A stretch of DNA of 46,987 nucleotides from Pseudomonas violetae (GTDB taxonomy: Bacteria; Pseudomonadota; Gammaproteobacteria; Pseudomonadales; Pseudomonadaceae), in contig NZ_JAKNRW010000039.1 of the NCBI RefSeq assembly GCF_023072615.1, forward strand, positions 1 through 46,987, given 5' to 3'. The notes beneath the pieces are model-generated. The model was given only the letters and a program-made list of their open reading frames with translations, ran no database searches and was not told the origin of the DNA. Shown here piece after piece: positions 17,628-25,382 of the stretch (positions within the stretch are counted from its first letter, which is position 1; every line of letters begins with the position of its first letter). Position numbers and translations under genes: made by a program.

Positions 17628-18326
17628 TTACGCCAGCTCCGCAACCACGGCAGCCAAAGCCTTGGCCGGATCCGCCGCCTGGCTGATCGGACGGCCGATC
17701 ACCAGGTAATCGGAGCCGGCCTCCAGCGCCTGTCGCGGGGTCAGGATTCGGCGTTGATCGTCCTGGGCGCTGCCCGCTGGACGAATACCCGGCGTGACCA
17801 GTTGCAACGACGGGTGAGCCGATTTCAGGGCCTGAGCCTCCAGCGCCGAGCACACCAGACCATCCATCCCTGCTTTTTCAGCCAATGCGGCCAGGCGTAG
17901 TACCTGCTCCTGCGGTTCGATGTCCAGGCCGATACCTGCCAGATCCTCACGTTCCATGCTGGTCAGTACGGTAACGCCGATCAACAGCGGCTTGGGGCCA
18001 GTGCGTTGGTCAAGCACTTCGCGACACGCCGCCATCATGCGCAGCCCCCCCGAGCAATGCACGTTGACCATCCACACGCCCATTTCCGCAGCGGCTTTCA
18101 CCGCCATCGCGGTGGTGTTGGGGATGTCATGGAACTTGAGGTCGAGGAATACTTCGAAACCCTTGTCTCGCAGGGTGCCGACAATTTCCGACGCGCAACT
18201 GGTAAACAGCTCCTTGCCCACTTTGACCCGGCACAGAGTCGGGTCCAGTTGATCGGCCAGCTTCAGTGCGGCGTCACGGGTGGGGAAATCCAGGGCGACG
18301 ATGATAGGAGTCTGGCAGACGGACAT
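17628..18326 (-). CDS. pyrF: Orotidine-5'-phosphate decarboxylase
   Basis: A 232-residue TIM-barrel enzyme of group I length. The active-site signature DLKFHDIPNT has Asp62, Lys64 and Asp67. The phosphate-binding end motif is TPGIRP with IGRPIS near the C-terminus. It makes UMP from OMP in the last de novo pyrimidine step. The start MSVCQTPIIVALD at 18326 is the family norm; an upstream in-frame ATG at 18362 would add 12 non-conserved residues. The preceding gene on the same strand ends 116 bases downstream of it in coordinate terms, so pyrF probably has its own promoter. Confidence 0.97.
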   Translation of the reverse strand: MSVCQTPIIVALDFPTRDAALKLADQLDPTLCRVKVGKELFTSCASEIVGTLRDKGFEVFLDLKFHDIPNTTAMAVKAAAEMGVWMVNVHCSGGLRMMAACREVLDQRTGPKPLLIGVTVLTSMEREDLAGIGLDIEPQEQVLRLAALAEKAGMDGLVCSALEAQALKSAHPSLQLVTPGIRPAGSAQDDQRRILTPRQALEAGSDYLVIGRPISQAADPAKALAAVVAELA

Positions 18327-18441
18327 GGGCGGGCTCTCAGGCAGGACGAAATCGGCGCGCATTGTAGCGGAACCAGCGGCGCTGCGGGGCCCGATGATCG
18401 GTAAATCGTCCCGACAGATCAGGCAATATTAGCCTATTCGC

Positions 18442-19494
18442 TCAATACCGGTCCTGCGTACGGCCTTGGGTCTTGCTCCAGTCAGTCAGCAGACTGTAGG
18501 CCACCGCCAACAAAGTCGGGCCTATGAACAAGCCAATGAAGCCAAACGCGATCAAGCCGCCAAATACACCCAGCAATACAATCACCAGGGGCAGGTTACC
18601 GCCCCGACTGATCAGATAGGGCTTGAGCACGTTGTCGACGCCGCTGATGATGAATGTGCCCCAGATCCCCAGGAATACCGCCATCCCGTAGTCACCTTTC
18701 CACGCAAGCCAGGCCGTCGCAGGAATCCACACCAGCGGCGGGCCCATGGGAATCAGGCTGAGCAGGAAGGTAACGATACCGAGTACCAGTGCCCCGGGAA
18801 CGCCGGCAATCAGGAACCCGACCAACGCCAGCACCGCCTGCGCCGCTGCCGTGCCGATTACACCGTTTACTACACGTTGGACCGTACCGGCCACCAACTC
18901 GATGTAATAGCCGGCGCGGTCGCCGATCAATCGTTCGAGCAAGCCATGGACGAATGCTGCCAGGCGCGGTCCGTCGCGATAGAAAAAGAACACGAAGACA
19001 ATGCTCAAGGTCAGATCGAGGATGCCACCGCCAATCTGTGCACTGCGGGCCAGCAACCAGTTACCAACCTGTCCGAGGTACGGCTTGACCGCGACCATCA
19101 TCGCTGCGCCCTGCTGATCGATGCTGTCCCATATCCCTACCAGCCGCTCGCCAACCAACGGAATCGAACCCAGCCAGGTTGGCGCCTCGGGCAGGCCGTC
19201 GACCTGCACATCCTTGATGAAAGCCGTGGCATCGCGCACGTGATCGGCCAGGTTGAAACCCAGCCATACCAGTGGCACCGCCACCAGCAACATCCAGCCC
19301 AAGGTTAGCAAGCCGGCGGCCAGGGATTCACGACCATTGAGCCAGCGGGTCAGCAATCGCATCAATGGCCAACTGGCAAACGCCAACACCGCCCCCCAGA
19401 ACAACGCCGACCAGAACGGCGCCATCACCCATAAGCTCGCGCAAAACAGCACCAGGAGCAGGATCTGCACCAACAGCCGATCATTGTTGATCAT
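18442..19494 (-). CDS. AI-2E family membrane transporter (YdiK/PerM type)
   Basis: A 350-residue protein with about seven to eight hydrophobic helices in the AI-2E pattern: an N-terminal pair, a soluble amphipathic region (residues about 95-150), then LTLSIVFVFFFYRDG and the late motifs IPMGPPLVWIPATAWL and ISRGGNLPLVIVLLGVFGGLIAFGFIGLFIGP. Family members have been linked to autoinducer-2 export (TqsA) and to Na+/H+ antiport, so substrate assignment is unsafe. It is located between pyrF and the DUF4892 gene on the same strand. Confidence 0.9.
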   Translation of the reverse strand: MINNDRLLVQILLLVLFCASLWVMAPFWSALFWGAVLAFASWPLMRLLTRWLNGRESLAAGLLTLGWMLLVAVPLVWLGFNLADHVRDATAFIKDVQVDGLPEAPTWLGSIPLVGERLVGIWDSIDQQGAAMMVAVKPYLGQVGNWLLARSAQIGGGILDLTLSIVFVFFFYRDGPRLAAFVHGLLERLIGDRAGYYIELVAGTVQRVVNGVIGTAAAQAVLALVGFLIAGVPGALVLGIVTFLLSLIPMGPPLVWIPATAWLAWKGDYGMAVFLGIWGTFIISGVDNVLKPYLISRGGNLPLVIVLLGVFGGLIAFGFIGLFIGPTLLAVAYSLLTDWSKTQGRTQDRY

Positions 19495-19555
19495 TTAGGT
19501 CTCGTCAGTCAGTAAAGAGTCGGCGAACGCGCATCTGGCGCTCGCCTGATGAAGC

Positions 19556-20374
19556 TTATCGCAATAGCTCGATGTGCAGGCCAGAGCCTTCGTTGCTACC
19601 GGTTTCCATCCGTGCCGCACGCACACCCTTCTTCATCAGTGCCTGATGCCAGGCCCCGGCATTCGGCCCGGAGACACTGACGCGCAGGCTGGTATCCAGG
19701 TTCAAGCCACGAGACAGCAGACGCAACCAGGTATCGTCGGGAGCGGCGATCAACTTCGGGAAGTCGAGTTCGCCATTGCTTTTAAGCTGTCGCAGCAACG
19801 TTGCGGAAGTCGGCAGCAATTCGCCCAGTGGGGCTGTGGCGTCAAACTGCTCGACATGCAGGTAGGCTTTACGATTGCCCCGGGTAATGCTGTAGAGCGC
19901 AACCAGGGTATTGTCCTGGGGCGCCGCCAAGCGCAATAGCAGATAAGCCTGCTGGTCATCAGCCCCGTATAATTTTGCGTTGCCAAATACCTCATTGGCC
20001 CACAGGCTGCTCTCCCCACAGTCACGCGCCTGGCACCAGAACAACAACTCGGCCCCCTGCTTCTGCAAAGCCTCACGGGCCGCCGTGAAAGCGTCCGTGG
20101 AAGAGTGTTCCGGCGGCAGTTCGTAGGTCACGGAAGTGGCCTGCCCCCGAGCCGTGACCTGTCCCTCGAAGCGCAATTTCCCGCTGATCTTACGGATCGA
20201 CCCAAGAGGATAGATCCGCTCCATTTCCACGGCCGGACGGTAGTCGACGATTTGCGCGTCGCCCATCCGCGGCAGAATTGGCAGGTCCTGGCTACCTGAC
20301 ACATCGGCAGCAAAGGACTGTGCACTGAAACAGCACAGCGCGAAAAAACTGAGTGAGCGCATCGAAAGACTCAT
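19556..20374 (-). CDS. DUF4892 secreted protein
   Basis: A 272-residue protein with a Sec signal peptide (MSLSMRSLSFFALCCFSAQSFA, cleavage expected after SFA). The DUF4892 motifs are MERIYPLGSIRKISGKLR, SVTYELPPEHSSTDAFTAAREAL and LLFWCQARDCGESSLWANEVFG, the last with a likely disulphide CQARDC. The C-terminal third (ALMKKGVRAARMETG) is a separate small domain. It should be periplasmic or outer-membrane associated; function unknown. The ATG at 20374 overlaps the stop of a 25-codon ORF (ATGA), which fixes this start and suggests coupled translation. Confidence 0.85.
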   Translation of the reverse strand: MSLSMRSLSFFALCCFSAQSFAADVSGSQDLPILPRMGDAQIVDYRPAVEMERIYPLGSIRKISGKLRFEGQVTARGQATSVTYELPPEHSSTDAFTAAREALQKQGAELLFWCQARDCGESSLWANEVFGNAKLYGADDQQAYLLLRLAAPQDNTLVALYSITRGNRKAYLHVEQFDATAPLGELLPTSATLLRQLKSNGELDFPKLIAAPDDTWLRLLSRGLNLDTSLRVSVSGPNAGAWHQALMKKGVRAARMETGSNEGSGLHIELLR

Positions 20375-20448
20375 CGGATCGGCATGCCCTGGGCACACTT
20401 GACGACCTGTTGGTCATTCGGGGTCGCAGCGGGGTAAAGATCTTTCAT
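20371..20448 (-). CDS. Putative 25-residue leader peptide coupled to the DUF4892 gene
   Basis: A small ORF reads MKDLYPAATPNDQQ followed by VVKCAQGMPIR. It has GGGAGA 6 bases before its ATG (20448), a better ribosome site than the downstream gene has. Its TGA overlaps the downstream ATG as ATGA. It has no signal peptide. It may be a translational coupler or a regulatory leader. The coupling geometry is seen in the sequence; that the peptide is made is inference. No homologue is known to me. Confidence 0.5.
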   Translation of the reverse strand: MKDLYPAATPNDQQVVKCAQGMPIR

Positions 20449-20498
20449 GGTTGTCTCCCATTTCAAGCCGCCCAGCCTCGACAGTTGCTCGGCGCAAG

Positions 20499-21353
20499 TC
20501 AAGGAATGGTGAAGAACCGATTGAAACAGTCTGCGACAAGATCAGCGCCAGCCTCGTCGTTCAGGTGCAAATGATGGCCACCTGGCAGTTGTTCCCGACT
20601 GAAGGGTAGACGCTCCAGCAACTCCTCGTGTCGGGCGAGCATGCCTTCGGCAGCGACCACCAGTTTGGCCGGACAACCGACCCTCTGCACAAAGGCCATC
20701 GCCTGCTCCGTGGTCAGGCGCAGGGGTGATGGCAACGTCAGGCGGTTGTCGGTGCGCCATGTGTAACCGCCCGGCACCGGCATCAGCCCACGCTGAGCCA
20801 GCAACTCGGCGGCTTCGCGACTCACCGCTACCAGGCCTTTCATGCGCGCTTCGATGGCTTGGTCGAGCGTGGCATACACCGGCTTGCGTTTCTCCCGCAG
20901 ATCCAGTTGCGCCTGCAATGCCATGCCCATCCGCTGCGCAGCATTTTCCGCCTTGTCAGTTGGAGGAATGATGCCATCGATCAGCGCCAGGTGTGTGACG
21001 CGCTCGGGCAGCGAACCCGCGATAATCAATGAAGCGATCGCCCCCATCGAATGGCCCAGCAGCGCAAATCGTTGCAAACCCAACTGCTCGGCGACTTGCA
21101 GCACGTCGTGGGCGTAGTCCCACATCGCGTAGCCGGCACCTGCGGGCCGATGCCCGGAGTGACCATGACCGGCCATGTCCAGGGCGATGATACGCAAACC
21201 ATGGAGCTTGGGCGCCAACCGGGCAAAGCTGTTGGCGTTGTCCAGCCAGCCATGCAGGGCGATGACGGGCAGCCCGTCCTCAGGCCCGAACAGGTGCGCC
21301 GCCAGCTCGATGTGCGGCAGGTTCAGGCGAATTTCTTCAACGCCATGGCTCAT
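20499..21353 (-). CDS. Alpha/beta hydrolase
   Basis: A 284-residue alpha/beta hydrolase. The oxyanion motif is HGWLDNANSF, the nucleophile elbow GHSMGA contains the catalytic Ser, and GGHHLHL near the C-terminus holds the catalytic His. The start at 21353 is fixed by ATGA overlap with the preceding hydrolase gene. It resembles the serine hydrolases conserved in this Pseudomonas cluster (PA1621/PA1622-like as I recall). With a second hydrolase, a thioesterase and an acyl-CoA synthetase in line, an ester or lipid substrate is likely but unproven. Confidence 0.9.
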   Translation of the reverse strand: MSHGVEEIRLNLPHIELAAHLFGPEDGLPVIALHGWLDNANSFARLAPKLHGLRIIALDMAGHGHSGHRPAGAGYAMWDYAHDVLQVAEQLGLQRFALLGHSMGAIASLIIAGSLPERVTHLALIDGIIPPTDKAENAAQRMGMALQAQLDLREKRKPVYATLDQAIEARMKGLVAVSREAAELLAQRGLMPVPGGYTWRTDNRLTLPSPLRLTTEQAMAFVQRVGCPAKLVVAAEGMLARHEELLERLPFSREQLPGGHHLHLNDEAGADLVADCFNRFFTIP

Positions 21354-22156
21354 GCGCAATCCTGCTGACGACGGCCTTCCCAACGGCTGAACAGGTCCTT
21401 CAGCAGCGTGGCGGTATCCTGCGGGCGTTCGAGCGGAAACATATGGCCGCCCGGCATGGTCAGGGACTCACCCAGCGGCAGGCGACCCACGGCACTGGCG
21501 TGATGGCGCATGACCACCCGGCTCTTGTGCCCTCGAACCACCGCCAGCGGCACTTTCAACTGCCGCGTCCGGCCCGGACTGGTGTGGGGTACGCCCCGGT
21601 AGATGCTGATTTCCGTGGCGGGATCGAAGCGCAATCGCAAGGTGTCGCCCACTCGGTGCAAACCGTGATGCAAGTAAGCATCCAGGCACTCCGGATCGAA
21701 GCTGCGAAACAGGCTTTTGCCGGAAAAGTAGCGGCGCGCGCTTTCCAGATCGGAGAATTCTTCGCGGCGGCCCAGGGTACGGCCGGCCGGCGTAAGGCGA
21801 TCGATGAAGCCAAAGCGCTTGGCGGCGCGAATGACCCATTGATCGGCCCGAGTCAATACCGGCGAATCGAGCATGACCACCCCGCGATACAGCTCCGGGC
21901 AGCGCAACGCAGCGTGCAGGTGCAGCACCCCGCCAAAAGAATGGCCGACACCCCACACCGGTTCCGGTTGCTGTTGCAGGTGATGAATCAGCTCATCCAC
22001 CAGATTGTACCAATTGTCGTCCGCCGGAAAGCGCGGATCGTGGGCGTGCTGCTCCAGATGCGTGACCTGGAACTCCGGCGCCAGAGCCGAAAACAATTTG
22101 CCATAGGTTCCGGAAGGGAAACCGTTGGCATGGGCGAAGAATATCTGTTGCGACAT
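21350..22156 (-). CDS. Alpha/beta hydrolase, second of a coupled pair
   Basis: A 268-residue protein with the nucleophile elbow GHSFGG, the N-terminal FAHANGFPSGTYGKL oxyanion segment, an acid in the second half, and the catalytic His in MPGGHMFPLE. I chose ATG 22156 (MSQQIFFAHANG), where homology begins, though the ribosome site there is poor; ATG 22186 would add 10 residues. Its stop overlaps the start of the next hydrolase gene by 4 bases. The HANGFP motif marks a subgroup separate from its neighbour, so this is not a recent duplication. Confidence 0.88.
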   Translation of the reverse strand: MSQQIFFAHANGFPSGTYGKLFSALAPEFQVTHLEQHAHDPRFPADDNWYNLVDELIHHLQQQPEPVWGVGHSFGGVLHLHAALRCPELYRGVVMLDSPVLTRADQWVIRAAKRFGFIDRLTPAGRTLGRREEFSDLESARRYFSGKSLFRSFDPECLDAYLHHGLHRVGDTLRLRFDPATEISIYRGVPHTSPGRTRQLKVPLAVVRGHKSRVVMRHHASAVGRLPLGESLTMPGGHMFPLERPQDTATLLKDLFSRWEGRRQQDCA

Positions 22157-22262
22157 ACCGGCAAATCCATAAGCGAGAACAGGCATTGATTGTCTGCAAG
22201 ACCGTGCTCTGCGGCAATGACCGTAACTGACAGGAATGATGACAGTCCGGCCATACACCCAT

Positions 22263-22293
22263 GCTGTAGCAGCCAGGCGCAGGCTGCTACAGC
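22263..22293. repeat. Perfect 12-bp inverted repeat hairpin
   Basis: GCTGTAGCAGCC and GGCTGCTACAGC flank a 7-base loop (AGGCGCA). It lies 17 bases past the thioesterase stop and about 107 bases before the hydrolase start on the minus strand. There is no T-run, so it is either a short palindromic repeat or a processing/stability hairpin within the transcript. Confidence 0.75.
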
Positions 22294-22309
22294 CAGCAAG
22301 TCAGCACTA

Positions 22310-22753
22310 TTAGCGCGCGGGAGGGTTCTCCCCCAGAGGTACCACGGCCATGGTCAGGCGTGATACGCAACTGGCCTTGCCCTCGTCACTGCGCAGGCGG
22401 ATATCCCAAACGTGGGTGGTACGGCCAATGTGAATCGGCTTGGCCACCGCCGTCACCCGGCCACTGCGCAGACCGCGCAGGTGATTGGCGTTGATCTCCA
22501 GTCCCACGCAGTAAAACTTGCTGGCGTCGATGCACAGGTAGCTGGCCATCGACCCCACGGTCTCGGCCAGCACCACCGAGGCCCCGCCGTGCAGCAGGCC
22601 ATAGGGCTGGTGAGTGCGATGATCGATGACCATGCTCGCGGTCAGGGACTCGTCGTCGAACGCTTCGAAGCGAATATCCAGCACTTCACCAATGGTGTTT
22701 TTCTGGATGACGTTCAACTGCTCAATGTTCGGGGGGGTGCGCCACAGGCTCAT
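22310..22753 (-). CDS. Hot-dog fold thioesterase (PaaI/MenI type)
   Basis: A 147-residue 4HBT protein. The motif HGGASVVLAETVGSMAS contains the catalytic Glu and the hot-dog helix, preceded by DHRTHQPYGLL. It fits small acyl-CoA thioesterases such as EntH/MenI/YbdB. ATG 22753 is chosen because AAGGA lies 8 bases upstream; ATG 22762 adds only MSA. It lies 32 bases downstream of the acyl-CoA synthetase gene, so the pair is one transcription unit in which an acyl-CoA could be both made and cleaved. Confidence 0.92.
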   Translation of the reverse strand: MSLWRTPPNIEQLNVIQKNTIGEVLDIRFEAFDDESLTASMVIDHRTHQPYGLLHGGASVVLAETVGSMASYLCIDASKFYCVGLEINANHLRGLRSGRVTAVAKPIHIGRTTHVWDIRLRSDEGKASCVSRLTMAVVPLGENPPAR

Positions 22754-22785
22754 CGCTGACATCCTTTGTTGGTTTTGTTTGTCAC

Positions 22786-24453
22786 TCAATCCTGCCACAG
22801 CACGGTCTCGTTACGCTCACTCCATTCCTCGAACCGCTCACCGTAAGCCGCTTCGATCACGTTGCGCTTGATTTTCAGGGTTGGCGTGAGGAAGCCGTTC
22901 TCCACCGCCCAGTTGTCCTTGACCACCACCAGGCGGCGCAAGCGTTCATGTTTATCCAGGGCGCCATTGACCTCCTCCAGGAGTTTTTCCAGGCTCGCGT
23001 GCAGGCCCGCGCGCCCATTGCCCCCCGCGTCCTGCTGGCCGACTGCGGACAGCACGCACAAGCCCAGTGGCGCGCTCAAGCCATCGCCTACCACGCACAC
23101 CTGCTCGATCCGCGAGTGCACCGCCAGGCGATTCTCGATGGGAGCCGGCGCCACGTATTTGCCTTTGCTGGTCTTGAAGATTTCCTTCAAGCGTCCAGTC
23201 AGGCGCAGGTTGCCCTCGGCGTCTTCTTCACCTTTGTCACCCGTGCGCAGGAAGCCGTCGGCGGTGAGGGTGTCGGCGGTTTTCTCGGGTTCCTTGAAGT
23301 AGCCGAGCATGGTCGCACCGCTGCGAACCAGCACTTCACCCGAAGGTTCGATACGCACCTCGACATCGGGGCAGGGTTTGCCGATCCAGCCGGTTTTTTG
23401 CTGGCCAGGCAGGCAGATGTGCGAGTAACCACAGCTTTCAGTCATGCCATAGACCTCCAGCACATCCAACCCGAGCTTGCGATACCACAACAGCAACGTC
23501 TGCGGCACCGGAGCTGCGCCGGATAACGCGACGCGCAATGCATCCAGGCCAAGCCCGACAAGCACCTTGTGCCCCACGCGCTTGCCGATGATCGGCAAAC
23601 CGAGCAGCAAGTCCAGGCGCTTTGCCGGAAGCTTGCTGTACACGCCCATCTGGAATTTGGTCCAGATCCTTGGCACGCCGAACAAGGCGGTAGGTCGGGC
23701 GCGCTGCAGGTCGGTCAGGAAGGTGTCGAGACTCTCGGCAAAGAACACGGTTTGCCCGGTGTATATCGACGCCAGTTCGACGAACATCCGCTCCGCTACG
23801 TGACACAGCGGCAGGTATGACAGCAGGCGATCCGACTCGTTGAGGCCGAACAACTGCGTGCCGCGGGTGGTGGCGAAACCCAGGTTGGCGAAACTGTGCA
23901 TCACGCCTTTTGGCATGCCCGTGGTGCCGGAGGTGTAGATGATGGTCGCCAGTTGGTCGGCGGCAGGCTTGGGATCGTCTCGGATGGGCGAACTGGCTTG
24001 CAGGTCAGCCCAATTGAAATCGAAAGTACCAGGAGGATGCAGCGGCAGGCTGATGGTCGGCAGGCCGGCGGGAAGGCCCCGGGACATGCCTGGCCAGTCA
24101 TCGAGTTTGCCAATGAAAGCCAGCGCCGCTTCGGAATGCTCAAGCACCTGGCTGACGGATTCGGCAATGAGATTAGGGTAGAGCGGAACAGACACATGGC
24201 CCGCCATCCAGATCGCCAGATCGACAATGATCCAATGCGCGCAGTTTTTCGAGATCAGGGCGATGTGGCTGCCTTGGGGCAATTCCCGCGCTCGTAGCCA
24301 ATGGGCTGCGCAGCGCGCCTGATGGCCGACGTCGGCCCAGGTCAGCGTTTCGACCAGGCCACCGCCCGTGGGTTGAACCAGATAGCGCTGGCGGGGATGG
24401 CGGGCTTCACGCTCGTAGAAGACATCCAGAGGCAATCGAAAAGCGCCAGACAT
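22786..24453 (-). CDS. AMP-dependent acyl-CoA synthetase (long-chain type)
   Basis: A 555-residue adenylating enzyme. The P-loop motif A4 is TIIYTSGTTGMPKGV, the A5 equivalent EVYGMTESCGYSH, A8 includes DGFLRTGDKGEED and GRLKEIFKTSKGKYVAP, and the catalytic A10 Lys is in LTPTLKIKRNVI. The domain arrangement matches long-chain AMP-forming fatty acyl-CoA ligases (FAA1/YngI side rather than E. coli FadD). ATG 24453 has AGGAG 8 bases upstream. A perfect-armed palindrome lies 38-65 bases before it, suggesting repressor control. It is followed by a thioesterase and two hydrolases. Confidence 0.93.
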   Translation of the reverse strand: MSGAFRLPLDVFYEREARHPRQRYLVQPTGGGLVETLTWADVGHQARCAAHWLRARELPQGSHIALISKNCAHWIIVDLAIWMAGHVSVPLYPNLIAESVSQVLEHSEAALAFIGKLDDWPGMSRGLPAGLPTISLPLHPPGTFDFNWADLQASSPIRDDPKPAADQLATIIYTSGTTGMPKGVMHSFANLGFATTRGTQLFGLNESDRLLSYLPLCHVAERMFVELASIYTGQTVFFAESLDTFLTDLQRARPTALFGVPRIWTKFQMGVYSKLPAKRLDLLLGLPIIGKRVGHKVLVGLGLDALRVALSGAAPVPQTLLLWYRKLGLDVLEVYGMTESCGYSHICLPGQQKTGWIGKPCPDVEVRIEPSGEVLVRSGATMLGYFKEPEKTADTLTADGFLRTGDKGEEDAEGNLRLTGRLKEIFKTSKGKYVAPAPIENRLAVHSRIEQVCVVGDGLSAPLGLCVLSAVGQQDAGGNGRAGLHASLEKLLEEVNGALDKHERLRRLVVVKDNWAVENGFLTPTLKIKRNVIEAAYGERFEEWSERNETVLWQD

Positions 24454-24490
24454 GCGACTCGCTCCTGTTTTTTGGGTCTGGAGCAAGCGT

Positions 24491-24518
24491 AGTCAACCAA
24501 GCGGTTGCTTGGTTGACT
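24491..24518. promoter_or_regulatory. 28-bp palindromic operator candidate upstream of the acyl-CoA synthetase
   Basis: Perfect 12-base arms AGTCAACCAAGC and GCTTGGTTGACT surround a 4-base centre GGTT. On the gene's strand it lies 38-65 bases before the start codon, where a promoter is expected. The CCAAGC/GCTTGG half-sites are of the kind bound by TetR-family repressors. No T-run follows on the minus strand, so it is not a terminator for sixA transcripts. Confidence 0.65.
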
Positions 24519-24542
24519 TTTTGCAGGGTCACCTAAAAAGCG

Positions 24543-24995
24543 TCAAGGATGCTTGATGCTGTTCAGCGTCATAGCCCCCGCGAGCGGCCCATCGCCCTCC
24601 AGCTCGGCCAGGCCGGCTGTGCGCACCGCTTCCGGGGCCTGCACATGACCATGCTGCAAATACCCGAGCAGATTGCCCACCAGGGGGTTATGGCTGACCA
24701 GCAGCACGCATTCGACAGACACCAACTGCTCCGCCACTGCTTGCGGACGGCAGTCGGGCGTGAGCCATTCGACAGTGCGTATCTGCGGCAGGAAGCCCAG
24801 GGCTTCGCGTACCAATATCGCCGTCTCCTGCGCACGCTTGAAGGGACTGGCGTAGATCGCCGTCAACGGCTGGCCGACCAGCTCGGCCGCGCTGCGCAAA
24901 ACTTCGACGCGGCCATTCGCCGTCAATTCCCGCTCGGAATCAGGACGCGTGCCGTGAGGTTCGGCTTCACCATGACGCAATACCCAAAGTTTCAT
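24543..24995 (-). CDS. sixA: Phosphohistidine phosphatase SixA
   Basis: A 150-residue protein of the histidine-phosphatase superfamily. The catalytic LRHGEAE has His8, a conserved Arg is in ASPFKRAQETA, and the second catalytic His lies in LLVSHNPLVG. In E. coli SixA removes phosphate from His of ArcB and of the nitrogen PTS. The start codon overlaps the end of the DUF4389 gene (ATGA), so it is coupled to it. With gpsA upstream it forms a three-gene minus-strand operon. Confidence 0.94.
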   Translation of the reverse strand: MKLWVLRHGEAEPHGTRPDSERELTANGRVEVLRSAAELVGQPLTAIYASPFKRAQETAILVREALGFLPQIRTVEWLTPDCRPQAVAEQLVSVECVLLVSHNPLVGNLLGYLQHGHVQAPEAVRTAGLAELEGDGPLAGAMTLNSIKHP

Positions 24996-25339
24996 AGTTT
25001 CGGTTCCTCATCTCGGGCGGGATGCGGGGCAGGCGGCACTGTGTGCGGCGCTTCACCTTCAGGTGTGCGCGGCGTCGGCCAGTCGGCGAACGGCCAGGGT
25101 TTCTGGTCACTGTGAAAGCTGCCAAAACGGCCGACCTGCGCCAGAAACTGGCTCAGGCTGTCGCCGAAGTTCATCAGGCTGGCGCTCGGTGCACCGTAGA
25201 TCAAACGATAGATCAACTGAACCAGCACCACGGCGCCCAGGATGAATTGCGCCACTTGCCAGACCAGCACGTAAACGATCATCCACAGCACGCGAAGCAG
25301 GATGGACTCGTACTTGGCTTGTTCTTTCGGTTCGTTCAT
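24992..25339 (-). CDS. DUF4389 membrane protein
   Basis: A 115-residue protein with one long hydrophobic region at about 14-42 (ILLRVLWMIVYVLVWQVAQF), the DUF4389 core with LIYRLIYGAPSASLMNFGDSLSQFLAQ, and a proline-rich disordered C-terminal tail. Function unknown. It lies between gpsA (43 bases) and sixA (4-base overlap). This conserved placement is the main clue to a link with glycerolipid or phosphatase functions, and it is weak. Confidence 0.88.
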   Translation of the reverse strand: MNEPKEQAKYESILLRVLWMIVYVLVWQVAQFILGAVVLVQLIYRLIYGAPSASLMNFGDSLSQFLAQVGRFGSFHSDQKPWPFADWPTPRTPEGEAPHTVPPAPHPARDEEPKL

Positions 25340-25382
25340 TTCTCGCTCCCTGACTCAGTAGATTGGACTTGTGTAGATAAAT

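Noticed and set aside
20499..22156. The two hydrolase genes as a recent tandem duplication.
   Set aside because: Their nucleophile elbows and N-terminal motifs differ (GHSMGA with HGWLDNANSF versus GHSFGG with HANGFPSG).
24491..24518. Reading the palindrome as a terminator of the sixA operon.
   Set aside because: The T-run lies on the wrong side: it follows the hairpin on the plus strand, while both flanking genes are on the minus strand.
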